Shown one piece after another: positions 42,021 to 49,727 of a stretch of 64,000 nt of DNA (positions within the stretch are counted from its first letter, which is position 1; the number at the start of each line of letters is the position of its first letter). The stretch covers positions 372,001 to 436,000 of the forward strand of contig JADJAB010000002.1 in NCBI GenBank assembly GCA_016704435.1, given 5' to 3'. The notes beneath the pieces are model-generated. The model searched no databases. It saw nothing but the letters and a program-made list of their open reading frames with translations, and was not told the DNA's origin. The position numbers and the translations under genes were made by a program. This stretch comes from Rhodobacter sp. Lineage in GTDB: Bacteria > Pseudomonadota > Alphaproteobacteria > Rhodobacterales > Rhodobacteraceae.

Positions 42021-42556
42021 GTCTTGCCCTTTTCAGCCTTGCGGCGAGTTAAGATGTTTTGCCCCAGTCGTTCAAGGGCCGCGCGCAGGCCCTGATCCGC
42101 CACGCCCTCGGCGGTTTCATGGGCGCGCGCGGCCAGCTCCGGGTCCGGCGCTGCTTCTGCCGGTGCCGTGGCGGGCGCGAACATGGCCTGCCCCTCGGCA
42201 AAGCCGGTGGGCGCGGTCTGGGTCAGGTGGATGCGCGAGATCGCGTTGTAGCCGTAGACGGCATTCACCCGTTCACGCAGCCGGTCCTTCTGCATCTCGA
42301 CCACCGGGGCGGAGGCGCCCTGCACCAGCAGCGTCAGCGTGGCACCCAGGCCTTCACGGCCGTAGCCCACCTTTACAGGCCGCGTCACCGCCGCCAGATC
42401 GGGTCCGGCCACCTCTTCCCAATGGGTCAGCAGCCTGGCCACGGCAAAGCCGCGCTTTTCGCCGGCGGTGCGAACCTCGCGCGTCATCAGCCCGAAGGCG
42501 GGCTCGAAGCCGCGCATCCGGCGCTGGACCGTCGGGGAGGATGGTTTGCGTTGCAT
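42017..42556 (-). CDS. DUF721 (DciA-like) protein
   Basis: A 179-residue DUF721 protein. The KH-like fold is indicated by HWEEVAGPDLAAVTRPVKVG, then GATLTLLVQGASAPVVEMQK, RERVNAVYGYNAISRIHLTQ and the helical end. DUF721/DciA proteins load the replicative helicase DnaB in bacteria lacking DnaC. Whether this copy does so is inferred from the family. The last 60 residues are Ala/Pro/Glu-rich. It is divergent from mutY. Confidence 0.85.
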   Translation of the reverse strand: MQRKPSSPTVQRRMRGFEPAFGLMTREVRTAGEKRGFAVARLLTHWEEVAGPDLAAVTRPVKVGYGREGLGATLTLLVQGASAPVVEMQKDRLRERVNAVYGYNAISRIHLTQTAPTGFAEGQAMFAPATAPAEAAPDPELAARAHETAEGVADQGLRAALERLGQNILTRRKAEKGKT

Positions 42557-42636
42557 CTGGCCCTTGCCCGTTTGATCGCTATCTTACCGCAACCGGCCCT
42601 TCCTGCCAGTGCCCCTGCCGTGATGGAGCATAAAGA

Positions 42637-43671
42637 TTGCGTGACGCTGCCCCTCTGGCCTCATCATTGCTGCGCGACTGGTATGACGCGCAGGCCCGCG
42701 TGATGCCCTGGCGTGTCGGCCCCGCGGCGCGCAAGGCGGGGGTGCGGCCCGATCCCTATGCAGTCTGGCTGTCGGAGGTGATGCTGCAACAGACCACCGT
42801 GGCGGCGGTGCGCGACTATTTCCACCGCTTCACGGCGCGCTGGCCGGATGTGGCGGCGCTGGCCGCCGCAGAAGACGCCGAGGTGATGGCCGAATGGGCT
42901 GGCCTTGGCTATTACGCCCGCGCCCGCAACCTTCTGAAATGCGCCCGCGCGGTGGTGGCGCGCGGCGGTTTTCCGACCACGCGCGACGGCCTGCTGACCC
43001 TGCCCGGCATCGGCCCCTATACCGCCTCGGCCATCGCCGCCATTGCCTTTGACGCGCCCGCGACGGTGGTCGATGGCAATGTCGAACGGGTGATGGCCCG
43101 GCTTTTCGCCGTGGAAACGCCGCTGCCAAAGGCCAAGCCGGAACTGACGCGGCTGGCCGAAAGCCTGACGCCGTCTGACCGCCCCGGTGATCATGCCCAG
43201 GCGGTGATGGACCTTGGCGCCACGATCTGCACACCCCGCAGCCCCGCCTGCGGGATCTGTCCGCTGTCCGGGCTTTGTCAGGCCCGCACGCAAGGCATTC
43301 AGGCCGACCTGCCCCGCAAGCTGCCGAAAGCGGAAAGACCCACGCGGCGCGGCATCGTCTGGCTGGCAAGGAACGGCCCTCTGTGGCTGGTGGAAACCCG
43401 GCCAGCAAAGGGTCTGCTGGGCGGCATGACGGGCTTTCCCGGCGATGGCTGGGACAACGCGGGCGGCCCGGCGCCGGTTCAGGCCGATTGGCGGGAGGTG
43501 GGCGAAGTGCGCCACACCTTCACCCATTTCCACCTGATCCTGGCCGTGCGGGCGACCGTGACCGACGCCCGCCCCCTGCGCGGCAGTTTCACCCGCCTTG
43601 CCCCCGCCAGCCTGCCCACCGTCATGCGCAAGGCCCATGACCTTGCCATTGGCGCAATTTCACCGCGTTGA
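42637..43671 (+). CDS. mutY: A/G-specific adenine DNA glycosylase
   Basis: MutY, 344 residues. It removes adenine mispaired with 8-oxoguanine. The N-terminal catalytic part has SEVMLQQTTVAAV, the helix-hairpin-helix LPGIGPYTASAIAAIAF and the catalytic Asp in VVDGNVERVMARL. The [4Fe-4S] loop is C-x6-C-x2-C-x5-C in CTPRSPACGICPLSGLC. A C-terminal NUDT-like domain (LWLVETRPAKGLLGGMTGFP) recognises 8-oxoG. The frame opens after a stop at 42631, so the start is the TTG at 42637 or a nearby TTG at 42667; no ATG is available. Confidence 0.95.
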   Translation: MRDAAPLASSLLRDWYDAQARVMPWRVGPAARKAGVRPDPYAVWLSEVMLQQTTVAAVRDYFHRFTARWPDVAALAAAEDAEVMAEWAGLGYYARARNLLKCARAVVARGGFPTTRDGLLTLPGIGPYTASAIAAIAFDAPATVVDGNVERVMARLFAVETPLPKAKPELTRLAESLTPSDRPGDHAQAVMDLGATICTPRSPACGICPLSGLCQARTQGIQADLPRKLPKAERPTRRGIVWLARNGPLWLVETRPAKGLLGGMTGFPGDGWDNAGGPAPVQADWREVGEVRHTFTHFHLILAVRATVTDARPLRGSFTRLAPASLPTVMRKAHDLAIGAISPR

Positions 43672-43717
43672 GCTAACATGCCCCCCGCCGTAGGATAGCC
43701 GCCAGCAGGAGGCCCCG

Positions 43718-44866
43718 ATGTCCACCATCACGCCCGAGGAAATCTCGCAACCCCGCCAGGCGCTGCCGTTCTGGCTGTCGATGGGCACGGTTCCGGTGGC
43801 CTTCATCAGCATGGGGCTTGGCGGGGTCTTCGTCCTGCTGATGCCGCTGTATTCCTGGGGCCTGTTCTCGGTGCTGGATGCCATCACCGGGCGCAACGAA
43901 GACAACGCCGATCTGCAAACGCCCGAGGACGAGCTTTACCTCTACAAGCTGCTGACGACGATCTGGTTTCCGGTGCAGTTCGCCGTCTTGTGCTTCATGC
44001 TGTGGTTCGTGCCGCAGGCCGCGCATCTGAACATCGTCGAGAAAGTTGCACTGTTCTTCGGAATGGGGGTGATGTCCGGCACCATCGGCATCAACTACAG
44101 CCACGAGTTGATGCATCAGAAATCGAAACTGGAGCGCTGGCTGGCCGATCTGCTGCTGGCCACCGTGCTATACTCACATTTCCGCAGCGAACATCTGCGG
44201 GTGCATCATCTTTACGTCGGCACTCCGCGCGATGCGGTGACCGCGCGCTACAACGAGAACTTCCACCGGTTTTTCCCGCGCGTGCTGCGCGATGGCTTGC
44301 GCTCGTCCTTCCGGGCGGAAAGGGCGATGCTGGCACGCAAGGGGTTGCCGTGGCATCACCCGTCGAACCCGTTCTGGCGGTATTGGGCGCTGCAGGGGGC
44401 GATGCTGGCGCTGGCGCTGGGCCTGGGCGGCTGGCTGGGTCTTGGGCTGTTCGCCTTTCAGGCGCTGGTGGCGATCTGGCAGCTGGAGCTGGTGAACTAT
44501 GTCGAACACTACGGGCTGACCCGCCGCCATCTTGGAAACGGCAAATATGAACACGTCATGCCGCATCATTCGTGGAACGCCGATCACCGGGCGTCGAACT
44601 GGCTCTTGATCAACCTGCAGCGCCATTCCGACCACCACTACAAGCCCGACCGCCGCTTTCCGCTGTTGCAGACCTACACCCCCGATGACGCGCCGCAGCT
44701 GCCCTATGGCTATCCGGTGATGACGCTTGCGGCGCTGATCCCGCCCCTGTGGCGGCGGATGATGAACCCGCGGGTGCGGGCCTGGCGCAAGCAGTTCTAC
44801 CCCGACACCACCGACTGGCAGGCCTATAACAAGGCGCAGAACCCGATGCCGGCGGGCGCGCCCTAA
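43718..44866 (+). CDS. alkB: alkane 1-monooxygenase (AlkB-type membrane di-iron)
   Basis: An integral membrane non-haem di-iron hydroxylase of 382 residues. The histidine boxes are HELMHQ (HxxxH), HLRVHH (HxxxHH), the AlkB-specific NYVEHYGL and LQRHSDHHYKPD (HxxxHH). Four or more hydrophobic segments are visible. It hydroxylates the terminal carbon of medium-chain alkanes or related chains with electrons from rubredoxin, but no rubredoxin gene is next to it. CAGGAGG precedes the ATG. It overlaps the convergent GNAT gene by four bases. Confidence 0.92.
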   Translation: MSTITPEEISQPRQALPFWLSMGTVPVAFISMGLGGVFVLLMPLYSWGLFSVLDAITGRNEDNADLQTPEDELYLYKLLTTIWFPVQFAVLCFMLWFVPQAAHLNIVEKVALFFGMGVMSGTIGINYSHELMHQKSKLERWLADLLLATVLYSHFRSEHLRVHHLYVGTPRDAVTARYNENFHRFFPRVLRDGLRSSFRAERAMLARKGLPWHHPSNPFWRYWALQGAMLALALGLGGWLGLGLFAFQALVAIWQLELVNYVEHYGLTRRHLGNGKYEHVMPHHSWNADHRASNWLLINLQRHSDHHYKPDRRFPLLQTYTPDDAPQLPYGYPVMTLAALIPPLWRRMMNPRVRAWRKQFYPDTTDWQAYNKAQNPMPAGAP

Positions 44867-45441
44867 GCCGCCGCCACAACGCACGCCATGACCCGGCGAG
44901 TCTTGCCGATCTGGCGGTTGCGGGTGAAGCCCCGCTTTTCGAAACTGGCGATGGTGCCGTTGAACAGGAACGATGCCGAGGTGCGGCCCTGCGGTGCATC
45001 GGGGTAGCCTTCGATGCGCCCGCCGCCCGCCTTGGCGATCAGCGCCACCGCGCCGGCAAGGGCGGCATCGGCCACACCCTGACGGCAGTGCGCCGGGTCG
45101 ACGAAAAAACAGGTGATGCGCCAGTCAGGCAGGCGGGCGGGGGTCAGACCGGCCTCATAGGCCGCGCGGTTCTTGATCCGGGGCAGCTCCGCAGTGGGGC
45201 CGAATTGGCACCAGCCGACGCAATCATCGCCGACAAAGGCCAGCGCTGCGTGGGTGGTGCCGGCGATCACGCGCGCCTCTTTGGCGGTGCGGTTGCCTTC
45301 GGGAGACTGGCCCGTCTGGCCGATGCCTTCGGGGTGGAAAGCCATGCACCAGCAGCCACCCCACACGCCGCGGTTGCGTTCAACCAACGCGGCGTAGGCG
45401 GGCCAGGTTTCGGGCGCAAGGGCGCGGATATCGAAGCTCAT
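44863..45441 (-). CDS. GNAT-family N-acetyltransferase
   Basis: About 192 residues with a GNAT fold. N-terminal MSFDIRALAPETWPAYAALV, the acetyl-CoA-binding region ITCFFVDPAHCRQGVADAAL (a form of the Q/RxxGxG/A motif), and a C-terminal SFLFNGTIASFEKRGFTRNR. It resembles the small-molecule or protein acetyltransferases of the YhhY/Rv type; the substrate is unknown. The ATG at 45441 removes a long low-complexity upstream extension. Confidence 0.82.
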   Translation of the reverse strand: MSFDIRALAPETWPAYAALVERNRGVWGGCWCMAFHPEGIGQTGQSPEGNRTAKEARVIAGTTHAALAFVGDDCVGWCQFGPTAELPRIKNRAAYEAGLTPARLPDWRITCFFVDPAHCRQGVADAALAGAVALIAKAGGGRIEGYPDAPQGRTSASFLFNGTIASFEKRGFTRNRQIGKTRRVMACVVAAA

Positions 45442-45483
45442 GCCCAATACTGCGCGGGGTTCGGCGATCGGACAAGCCCGCCG

Positions 45484-45517
45484 CAAGAAAAGACCCCGCC
45501 ATGCGGACATGGCGGGG
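45484..45517 (-). terminator. intrinsic terminator of ccrM
   Basis: A perfect ten-base-pair stem CCCCGCCATG/CATGGCGGGG with loop CGGA (plus-strand order). On the minus strand it is followed by TCTTTTCTT, about 60 bases after the ccrM stop. Confidence 0.85.
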
Positions 45518-45577
45518 CAGTGGCATCCCGGGCGGTCCAGGATGCTGGCGTAAACTCGTATTCGGGGGGCTGCGCCT

Positions 45578-46699
45578 TCAGTTCGGGCGGGTGCCGTCGG
45601 CCTCCATCTCGGCGCGGATCTGCTGGCGCAGGATGTCGATCGACACCATCTTGCCGTCGCGCTTGAAGTGCCAATAGGTCCAGCCGTTGCAACTGGGCGC
45701 GCCTTCCAGCGCCGCACCGACCTGGTGGATGGAGCCCTTGACGTCATTGCCGATCAAGGTGCCGTCGGCGCGGACCTTGGCCTTGTGGCGGTTGCCCAGC
45801 GAGAACAGCTCTTCGCCCGGCCGCAGCATGCCGCGTTCGACCACCTGGCCGAAAGGCACGCGCGGCTCTGCCCGCTTGGAGCCGGTGACTTCCAGCGCCG
45901 AGGCGTCGAACTTGCGCACCCGCGCCAGCCGGGCGGTGGCGGCGCGGCGATAGGCTTCTTCGCGCTCGATCCCGATGAAATCGCGGCCCAGCATCTTGGC
46001 CACGGCGCCGGTGGTGCCGGTGCCGAAGAACGGGTCCAACACCACGTCGCCGGGGTTGGTGGTGGCCAGAATGATGCGGTGCAGCAGGCTTTCGGGCTTT
46101 TGCGTCGGATGGGCCTTGTCGCCGGCCTCGTCCTTCAGCCGCTCATGCCCGGTGCAGATCGGCAGCACCCAGTCGGACCGCATCTGGATGCCTTCGTTCA
46201 GCGACTTCAGCGCCTCGTAGTTGAAGGTGTATTTCGCCGATTCGTCGCGGCTGGCCCAGATCAGCGTTTCATGCGCGTTGGTCAGCCGCTTGCCCTTGAA
46301 GTTGGGCATCGGGTTCGACTTGCGCCAGACCACGTCGTTCAACAGCCAGAAGCCCTGGTTCTGCAACTCGGCGCCAAGGCGAAAGATGTTGTGATAGCTG
46401 CCGATCACCCAGATCGCGCCGTTCGGCTTCAAGAGCCGCTTGGCCGCCAGCAGCCAGGCACGGGTGAACGTGTCATAGGCCTGGAACGAGGAGAACTGGT
46501 CCCAGTGATCGTCCACCGCATCGACCCTGGAATTGTCCGGCCGGAGCAATTCGCCCTTGAGCTGCAGGTTGTAGGGCGGGTCGGCGAAGATCAGGTCGAC
46601 AGAGCCCGCAGGGAGGGAATTCATCACCTCGATGCAGTCGCCGCCAAGGATCTGGTTCAGCGGAAGGATACCCTCCGCCGTGGTCTTGCTGGTCGTCAT
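45578..46699 (-). CDS. ccrM: cell-cycle DNA adenine methyltransferase (GANTC)
   Basis: CcrM-type beta-class N6-adenine methyltransferase of 373 residues, methylating GANTC. The catalytic motif IV is DPPYNLQL and the SAM motif I is DPFFGTGTTGAVAK; HPTQKPESLLHRII lies just before motif I. The CcrM C-terminal DNA-recognition domain (about residues 265-365) is present, with VRADGTLIGNDVKGSIHQVG and SCNGWTYWHFKRDGKMVSID. In Caulobacter CcrM is made late in the cell cycle and controls transcription through hemimethylated promoters. It lies downstream of rnhB, with a GANTC-dense promoter region between them. Confidence 0.96.
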   Translation of the reverse strand: MTTSKTTAEGILPLNQILGGDCIEVMNSLPAGSVDLIFADPPYNLQLKGELLRPDNSRVDAVDDHWDQFSSFQAYDTFTRAWLLAAKRLLKPNGAIWVIGSYHNIFRLGAELQNQGFWLLNDVVWRKSNPMPNFKGKRLTNAHETLIWASRDESAKYTFNYEALKSLNEGIQMRSDWVLPICTGHERLKDEAGDKAHPTQKPESLLHRIILATTNPGDVVLDPFFGTGTTGAVAKMLGRDFIGIEREEAYRRAATARLARVRKFDASALEVTGSKRAEPRVPFGQVVERGMLRPGEELFSLGNRHKAKVRADGTLIGNDVKGSIHQVGAALEGAPSCNGWTYWHFKRDGKMVSIDILRQQIRAEMEADGTRPN

Positions 46700-46744
46700 T
46701 CTTCTGCCTCTGTCCCCGGCATCTGGTCGTGCCGTTGTTGCCCT

Positions 46745-46790
46745 GAATCATGAGTCAGAGCCGATTCGCCGTCAAATTCTTTTTTGAATC
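46745..46790 (-). promoter_or_regulatory. ccrM promoter with four GANTC sites
   Basis: On the minus strand TTGACG (46775-46770) and CATGAT (46752-46747) are spaced by 17 bases. Four GANTC sites occur at 46745-46749, 46752-46756, 46763-46767 and 46786-46790. Three lie within or touch the promoter, one overlapping the -10. At this GC content one site per roughly 350 bases is expected. This fits CcrM autoregulation by methylation, as known in Caulobacter. Confidence 0.65.
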
Positions 46791-47421
46791 AAGGAGTTGA
46801 AGAATTAGCTTGGCACAAGATATTGTGGACAGGGGCGAAGGAACGTCTATGAAACGGGGTCACCCCGAAATCTAGAAGCGCCTGCCGATGGGCCTTGGTC
46901 GGGTAGCCCATGTTGCGGTCCCAGCCGTAGGGGGGGTGCTGTTGCGCCAAATCCACCATGATCCGGTCGCGTGTCACTTTTGCCACGACCGAGGCGGCGG
47001 CAATCGACAGGCATCTGGCGTCGCCCTTGATGATCGCCTGCGAGGTGCAGGCCAGCCCCCTCGGGATCAGGTTGCCGTCGACAAGCGCATGGTCGGCGGG
47101 CAGCACCGCCACCGCGCGCTCCATCGCCAGATGGCTGGCGCGCAGGATGTTCAGCCGGTCGATCTCCTCGACCGAGGCATGCGCGACCGAAACCATTGCG
47201 TGCTCCATCAGCCAGTCGAACAGCCGTTCGCGGGCGGCGGCACTCATCACCTTGCTGTCGCGCAGGCCTTCGGGCAGGCGGGAAGGGTCCAGCCGCACCG
47301 CCGCCGCCGTGACCGGCCCCGCCAGCGGGCCGCGACCCACCTCGTCCACCCCGACGACGCAAGTCGCGCCCGAGCGCAGCGAGGCTTCCTCGAAGGAAAA
47401 GTCCAGCACCGGCGCCGTCAT
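46789..47421 (-). CDS. rnhB: ribonuclease HII
   Basis: RNase HII of 210 residues, which cuts RNA in RNA-DNA hybrids and at single ribonucleotides. VVGVDEVGRGPLAGPVTAAA holds the Asp-Glu-x-Gly-Arg catalytic motif. Further blocks are LRDSKVMSAAARERLF (Asp-Ser-Lys), ADHALVDGN, KGDARCLSIAAASVVAKVTR with the later acidic residues and GYPTKAHRQALLDFGVTPFH. The start region contains one copy of a short repeat described at 47368. It is co-directional with ccrM downstream and mtnA upstream. Confidence 0.95.
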   Translation of the reverse strand: MTAPVLDFSFEEASLRSGATCVVGVDEVGRGPLAGPVTAAAVRLDPSRLPEGLRDSKVMSAAARERLFDWLMEHAMVSVAHASVEEIDRLNILRASHLAMERAVAVLPADHALVDGNLIPRGLACTSQAIIKGDARCLSIAAASVVAKVTRDRIMVDLAQQHPPYGWDRNMGYPTKAHRQALLDFGVTPFHRRSFAPVHNILCQANSSTP

Positions 47422-47515
47422 TCCCGCCCCCCGGCGGCGTCAGCCGCGCCCGAGCGCAGCGAGGCCCCCTTCCCCTCCCGGCGCCCGCCGGGCCCGAGCG
47501 CAGCGAGGCCCCCTT
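47368..47515. repeat. three copies of a short GC-rich repeat
   Basis: The sequence GCCCGAGCGCAGCGAGG occurs at 47368, 47448 and 47492. The last two copies extend with CCCCCTT to a shared 24-base unit 44 bases apart. The first copy is within the rnhB start region (encoding ASLRSG in reverse), and the others fill the rnhB-mtnA gap. It resembles the short interspersed GC-rich motifs common in high-GC proteobacteria; no mobile-element ends are seen. Confidence 0.6.
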
Positions 47516-47539
47516 GAAAGGCCCGCAGGCAATGGCACG

Positions 47540-48628
47540 TCATTGCAACGCCCGGTCAGGGAACATCCCGGCGAGGCCTGCCTCGGTCGCCGGGCACAGG
47601 CCGCGTTCGGTCAGAAGACCCGTCACCAATGCAGCGGGCGTCACGTCGAAGGCGGGGTTGCGGGCGCCCGTGGTCTCAGGGGTGATCCGCACGTTGACCA
47701 CGCGGCCTCCCGGGTCGCGGCCCTGCACATGGGTGACCTCTTCGGGGCTGCGCTCCTCGATCGGGATATCGCGCAACCCGTCCTTCAACCGCCAGTCGAT
47801 GGTCGGGGAAGGCAGGGCAACGTAGAACGGCACGCCGTTGGCATGGGCGGCCAATGCCTTCAGATAGGTGCCGATCTTGTTGCAGACATCACCGCCTGCG
47901 GTCGTGCGGTCGGTGCCGACGATCACCATGTCCACCTCGCCCCGCTGCATCAGATGGCCGCCGGCATTGTCGACGATCAGGTCATGGGAAATGCCGTGGC
48001 TGCCCAGTTCCCATGCCGTCAGCTGGGCGCCCTGGTTGCGCGGGCGGGTCTCGTCGACGAAGACATGCACCGGGATGCCCGCGTCATGCGCGTGGTAGAT
48101 CGGCGAGGTGGCGGTGCCCCAGTCGACCGTCGCCAGCCAGCCGGCGTTGCAATGGGTCAGGATATTGGCCCGGCCCGTGCGGGCGGCGATGTCGCGGATG
48201 ATCTGCGCGCCGTGGGTGCCGATGCGGCGGTTGATCTCTACATCCTCATTGCAGATCTCCTCAGCCAGCCTTGCAGCGACTTCGGCGCGCGCAACGGTCG
48301 GCAAGGGGGCCAGCGCCGCGCGCATCCGGTCCAGCGCCCAGGACAGGTTGATCGCCGTCGGACGGGTGGCGTTCAACTCGGCATGGCAGGACTCAAGCGC
48401 AGCGTCCGAAGGATCGCGCGCCATCTCCATCGCCATGCCCCAGGCCGCCGTCGCCCCGATCAGCGGCGCCCCGCGCACCCACATGTCGCGAATGGCCGCG
48501 GCGAAATCGGCGCGGCTGCGCAAGGGCACGATGCGCAATTCATGCGGCAGCCAGCGCTGGTCGATGACCTTCACTTCGCCCGCGTCATCCCGCCAGATGC
48601 TGCGGTATGGGGTGCCGTTGATCTTCAT
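47540..48628 (-). CDS. mtnA: methylthioribose-1-phosphate isomerase
   Basis: MtnA, 362 residues, converting 5-methylthioribose-1-phosphate to the ribulose form in methionine salvage. Family blocks are RGAPLIGATAAWGMAME, ILTHCNAGWLATVDWGTATS with the catalytic Cys, DETRPRNQGAQLTAWEL and the catalytic Asp in VIVGTDRTTAGGDVCNKIGT. No mtnP, mtnK or other salvage gene is adjacent, so it may serve 5-methylthioadenosine or 5-deoxyribose disposal elsewhere in the genome. I chose the ATG at 48628 over one 12 codons upstream on family length. Confidence 0.94.
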   Translation of the reverse strand: MKINGTPYRSIWRDDAGEVKVIDQRWLPHELRIVPLRSRADFAAAIRDMWVRGAPLIGATAAWGMAMEMARDPSDAALESCHAELNATRPTAINLSWALDRMRAALAPLPTVARAEVAARLAEEICNEDVEINRRIGTHGAQIIRDIAARTGRANILTHCNAGWLATVDWGTATSPIYHAHDAGIPVHVFVDETRPRNQGAQLTAWELGSHGISHDLIVDNAGGHLMQRGEVDMVIVGTDRTTAGGDVCNKIGTYLKALAAHANGVPFYVALPSPTIDWRLKDGLRDIPIEERSPEEVTHVQGRDPGGRVVNVRITPETTGARNPAFDVTPAALVTGLLTERGLCPATEAGLAGMFPDRALQ

Positions 48629-48688
48629 CGCTGTCTCCGAAAACCTTGCCCGATCCTGAGCCACTTTCCCGCCAGAGCCAAGCCGCCG

Positions 48689-49606
48689 CTACCCCGCCTC
48701 TTGCCGCAGCGCCGCGATCAGCAGCGCGGCGGCAGGCGACAGGCGGCCTTCGCGCCGGGTCGAGATGCCGATGGGGCGGGCAGTTGTCGGCAGTGCGATC
48801 GGCAGGATCTCGACCAGCCCGCGCTCGGCCTCGGCCCGCGCCAGCTGCACCGGCCAGACCGCCAGATAGTCCGAGCGCAGGATCAGCGCCCGGTTGGCCA
48901 GGACCGAGACCGATTCGACGCCGTAGGAAGGTGGCGGCAGCCCCTGCAGCCGGAACGCCTCTTCGATCTGGCGGCGCAGGCTGGTTTCCTCGCGCGGGAG
49001 GATCCAGCGCCAATCCAGCAGGTCGCCCAATGCCAGCGCCGGACGCGCCAGCAAGGGATGGCCGCTGCGCACCACGATCTGCGCGTAGTCGTCGCACAGC
49101 ACCTCTTCGGCGATGCCCTGCCCGCTGGACAGCGCGGGCAGGCGGCCCACCACAAGATCCAACTCGCCCGAGCGCAGCAGTGGCAAGAGGGTGTCGTTGG
49201 TGCCCTCGACGATCTTCACTGTCAGGTTCGGCCGCGTCGCCTGCACCTCGGCGATGGCAGCCGGCAACAGCGCGACGGCGGCCGACACCAGCGTGCCCAC
49301 CGCGACCCGCCCACCCGCGCCGCTTTGCAGATCGGCAAGTTCCTGTCCGGCGTGGCGCAGCTGAGTCAGGATCAGCCGGGCGTGAGCCACCAGAACCTCG
49401 CCGTAGGGGGTGGTGCGGACGCCCCGGTTGGTGCGCTCGAAAAGCTGCAGGCCACAGGTCGCCTCGATGTCTTGCAAGGCCTTGGTCACCGCCGATTGCG
49501 ACAGCCCGACGCTTTGCCCGGCGCGCAGCAAGCTGCCTTCGCGGGCGATGGTCTCGACCAGCCGCAGGGCGCGCGGGCCGAGGCGGGTTTCCAGGTTGGG
49601 GGTCAT
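48689..49606 (-). CDS. LysR-family transcriptional regulator
   Basis: A 305-residue LysR regulator. The N-terminal HTH (RLVETIAREGSLLRAGQSVG, SQSAVTKALQDIEATCGLQL) is followed by the effector-binding domain (TLVSAAVALLPAAIAEVQAT through LDLVVGRLP and later LPREETSLRRQIEEAFRL). The closest family resemblance is to GbpR/CbbR-like activators. It is divergent from the aldehyde dehydrogenase operon with a perfect LysR-type box between them, so it is the probable regulator of that cluster. I chose the ATG at 49606. Confidence 0.9.
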   Translation of the reverse strand: MTPNLETRLGPRALRLVETIAREGSLLRAGQSVGLSQSAVTKALQDIEATCGLQLFERTNRGVRTTPYGEVLVAHARLILTQLRHAGQELADLQSGAGGRVAVGTLVSAAVALLPAAIAEVQATRPNLTVKIVEGTNDTLLPLLRSGELDLVVGRLPALSSGQGIAEEVLCDDYAQIVVRSGHPLLARPALALGDLLDWRWILPREETSLRRQIEEAFRLQGLPPPSYGVESVSVLANRALILRSDYLAVWPVQLARAEAERGLVEILPIALPTTARPIGISTRREGRLSPAAALLIAALRQEAG

Positions 49607-49632
49607 GGCGGGCCTCGTCTTTTTCGATCTGA

Positions 49633-49649
49633 TATTCTCATATGGAATA
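49633..49649. promoter_or_regulatory. LysR-type operator (T-N11-A box)
   Basis: TATTC-TCATATG-GAATA is a perfect five-base inverted repeat with a seven-base centre and contains ATTC-N7-GAAT, the classic LysR T-N11-A form. It lies between the divergent LysR gene and the aldehyde dehydrogenase operon. Confidence 0.75.
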
Positions 49650-49727
49650 GCCAAGGGCAAAGACTTCATTTGCATTCACGACAAGACCGGGGAAGTCTGG
49701 GCCGGTGACGGAATGGGGAGAGACCGG

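Noticed and set aside
46958..49708. Open frame of over 900 codons on the plus strand opposite rnhB, mtnA and the LysR gene
   Set aside because: It spans three well-supported minus-strand genes and their gaps, so it cannot be a real gene.
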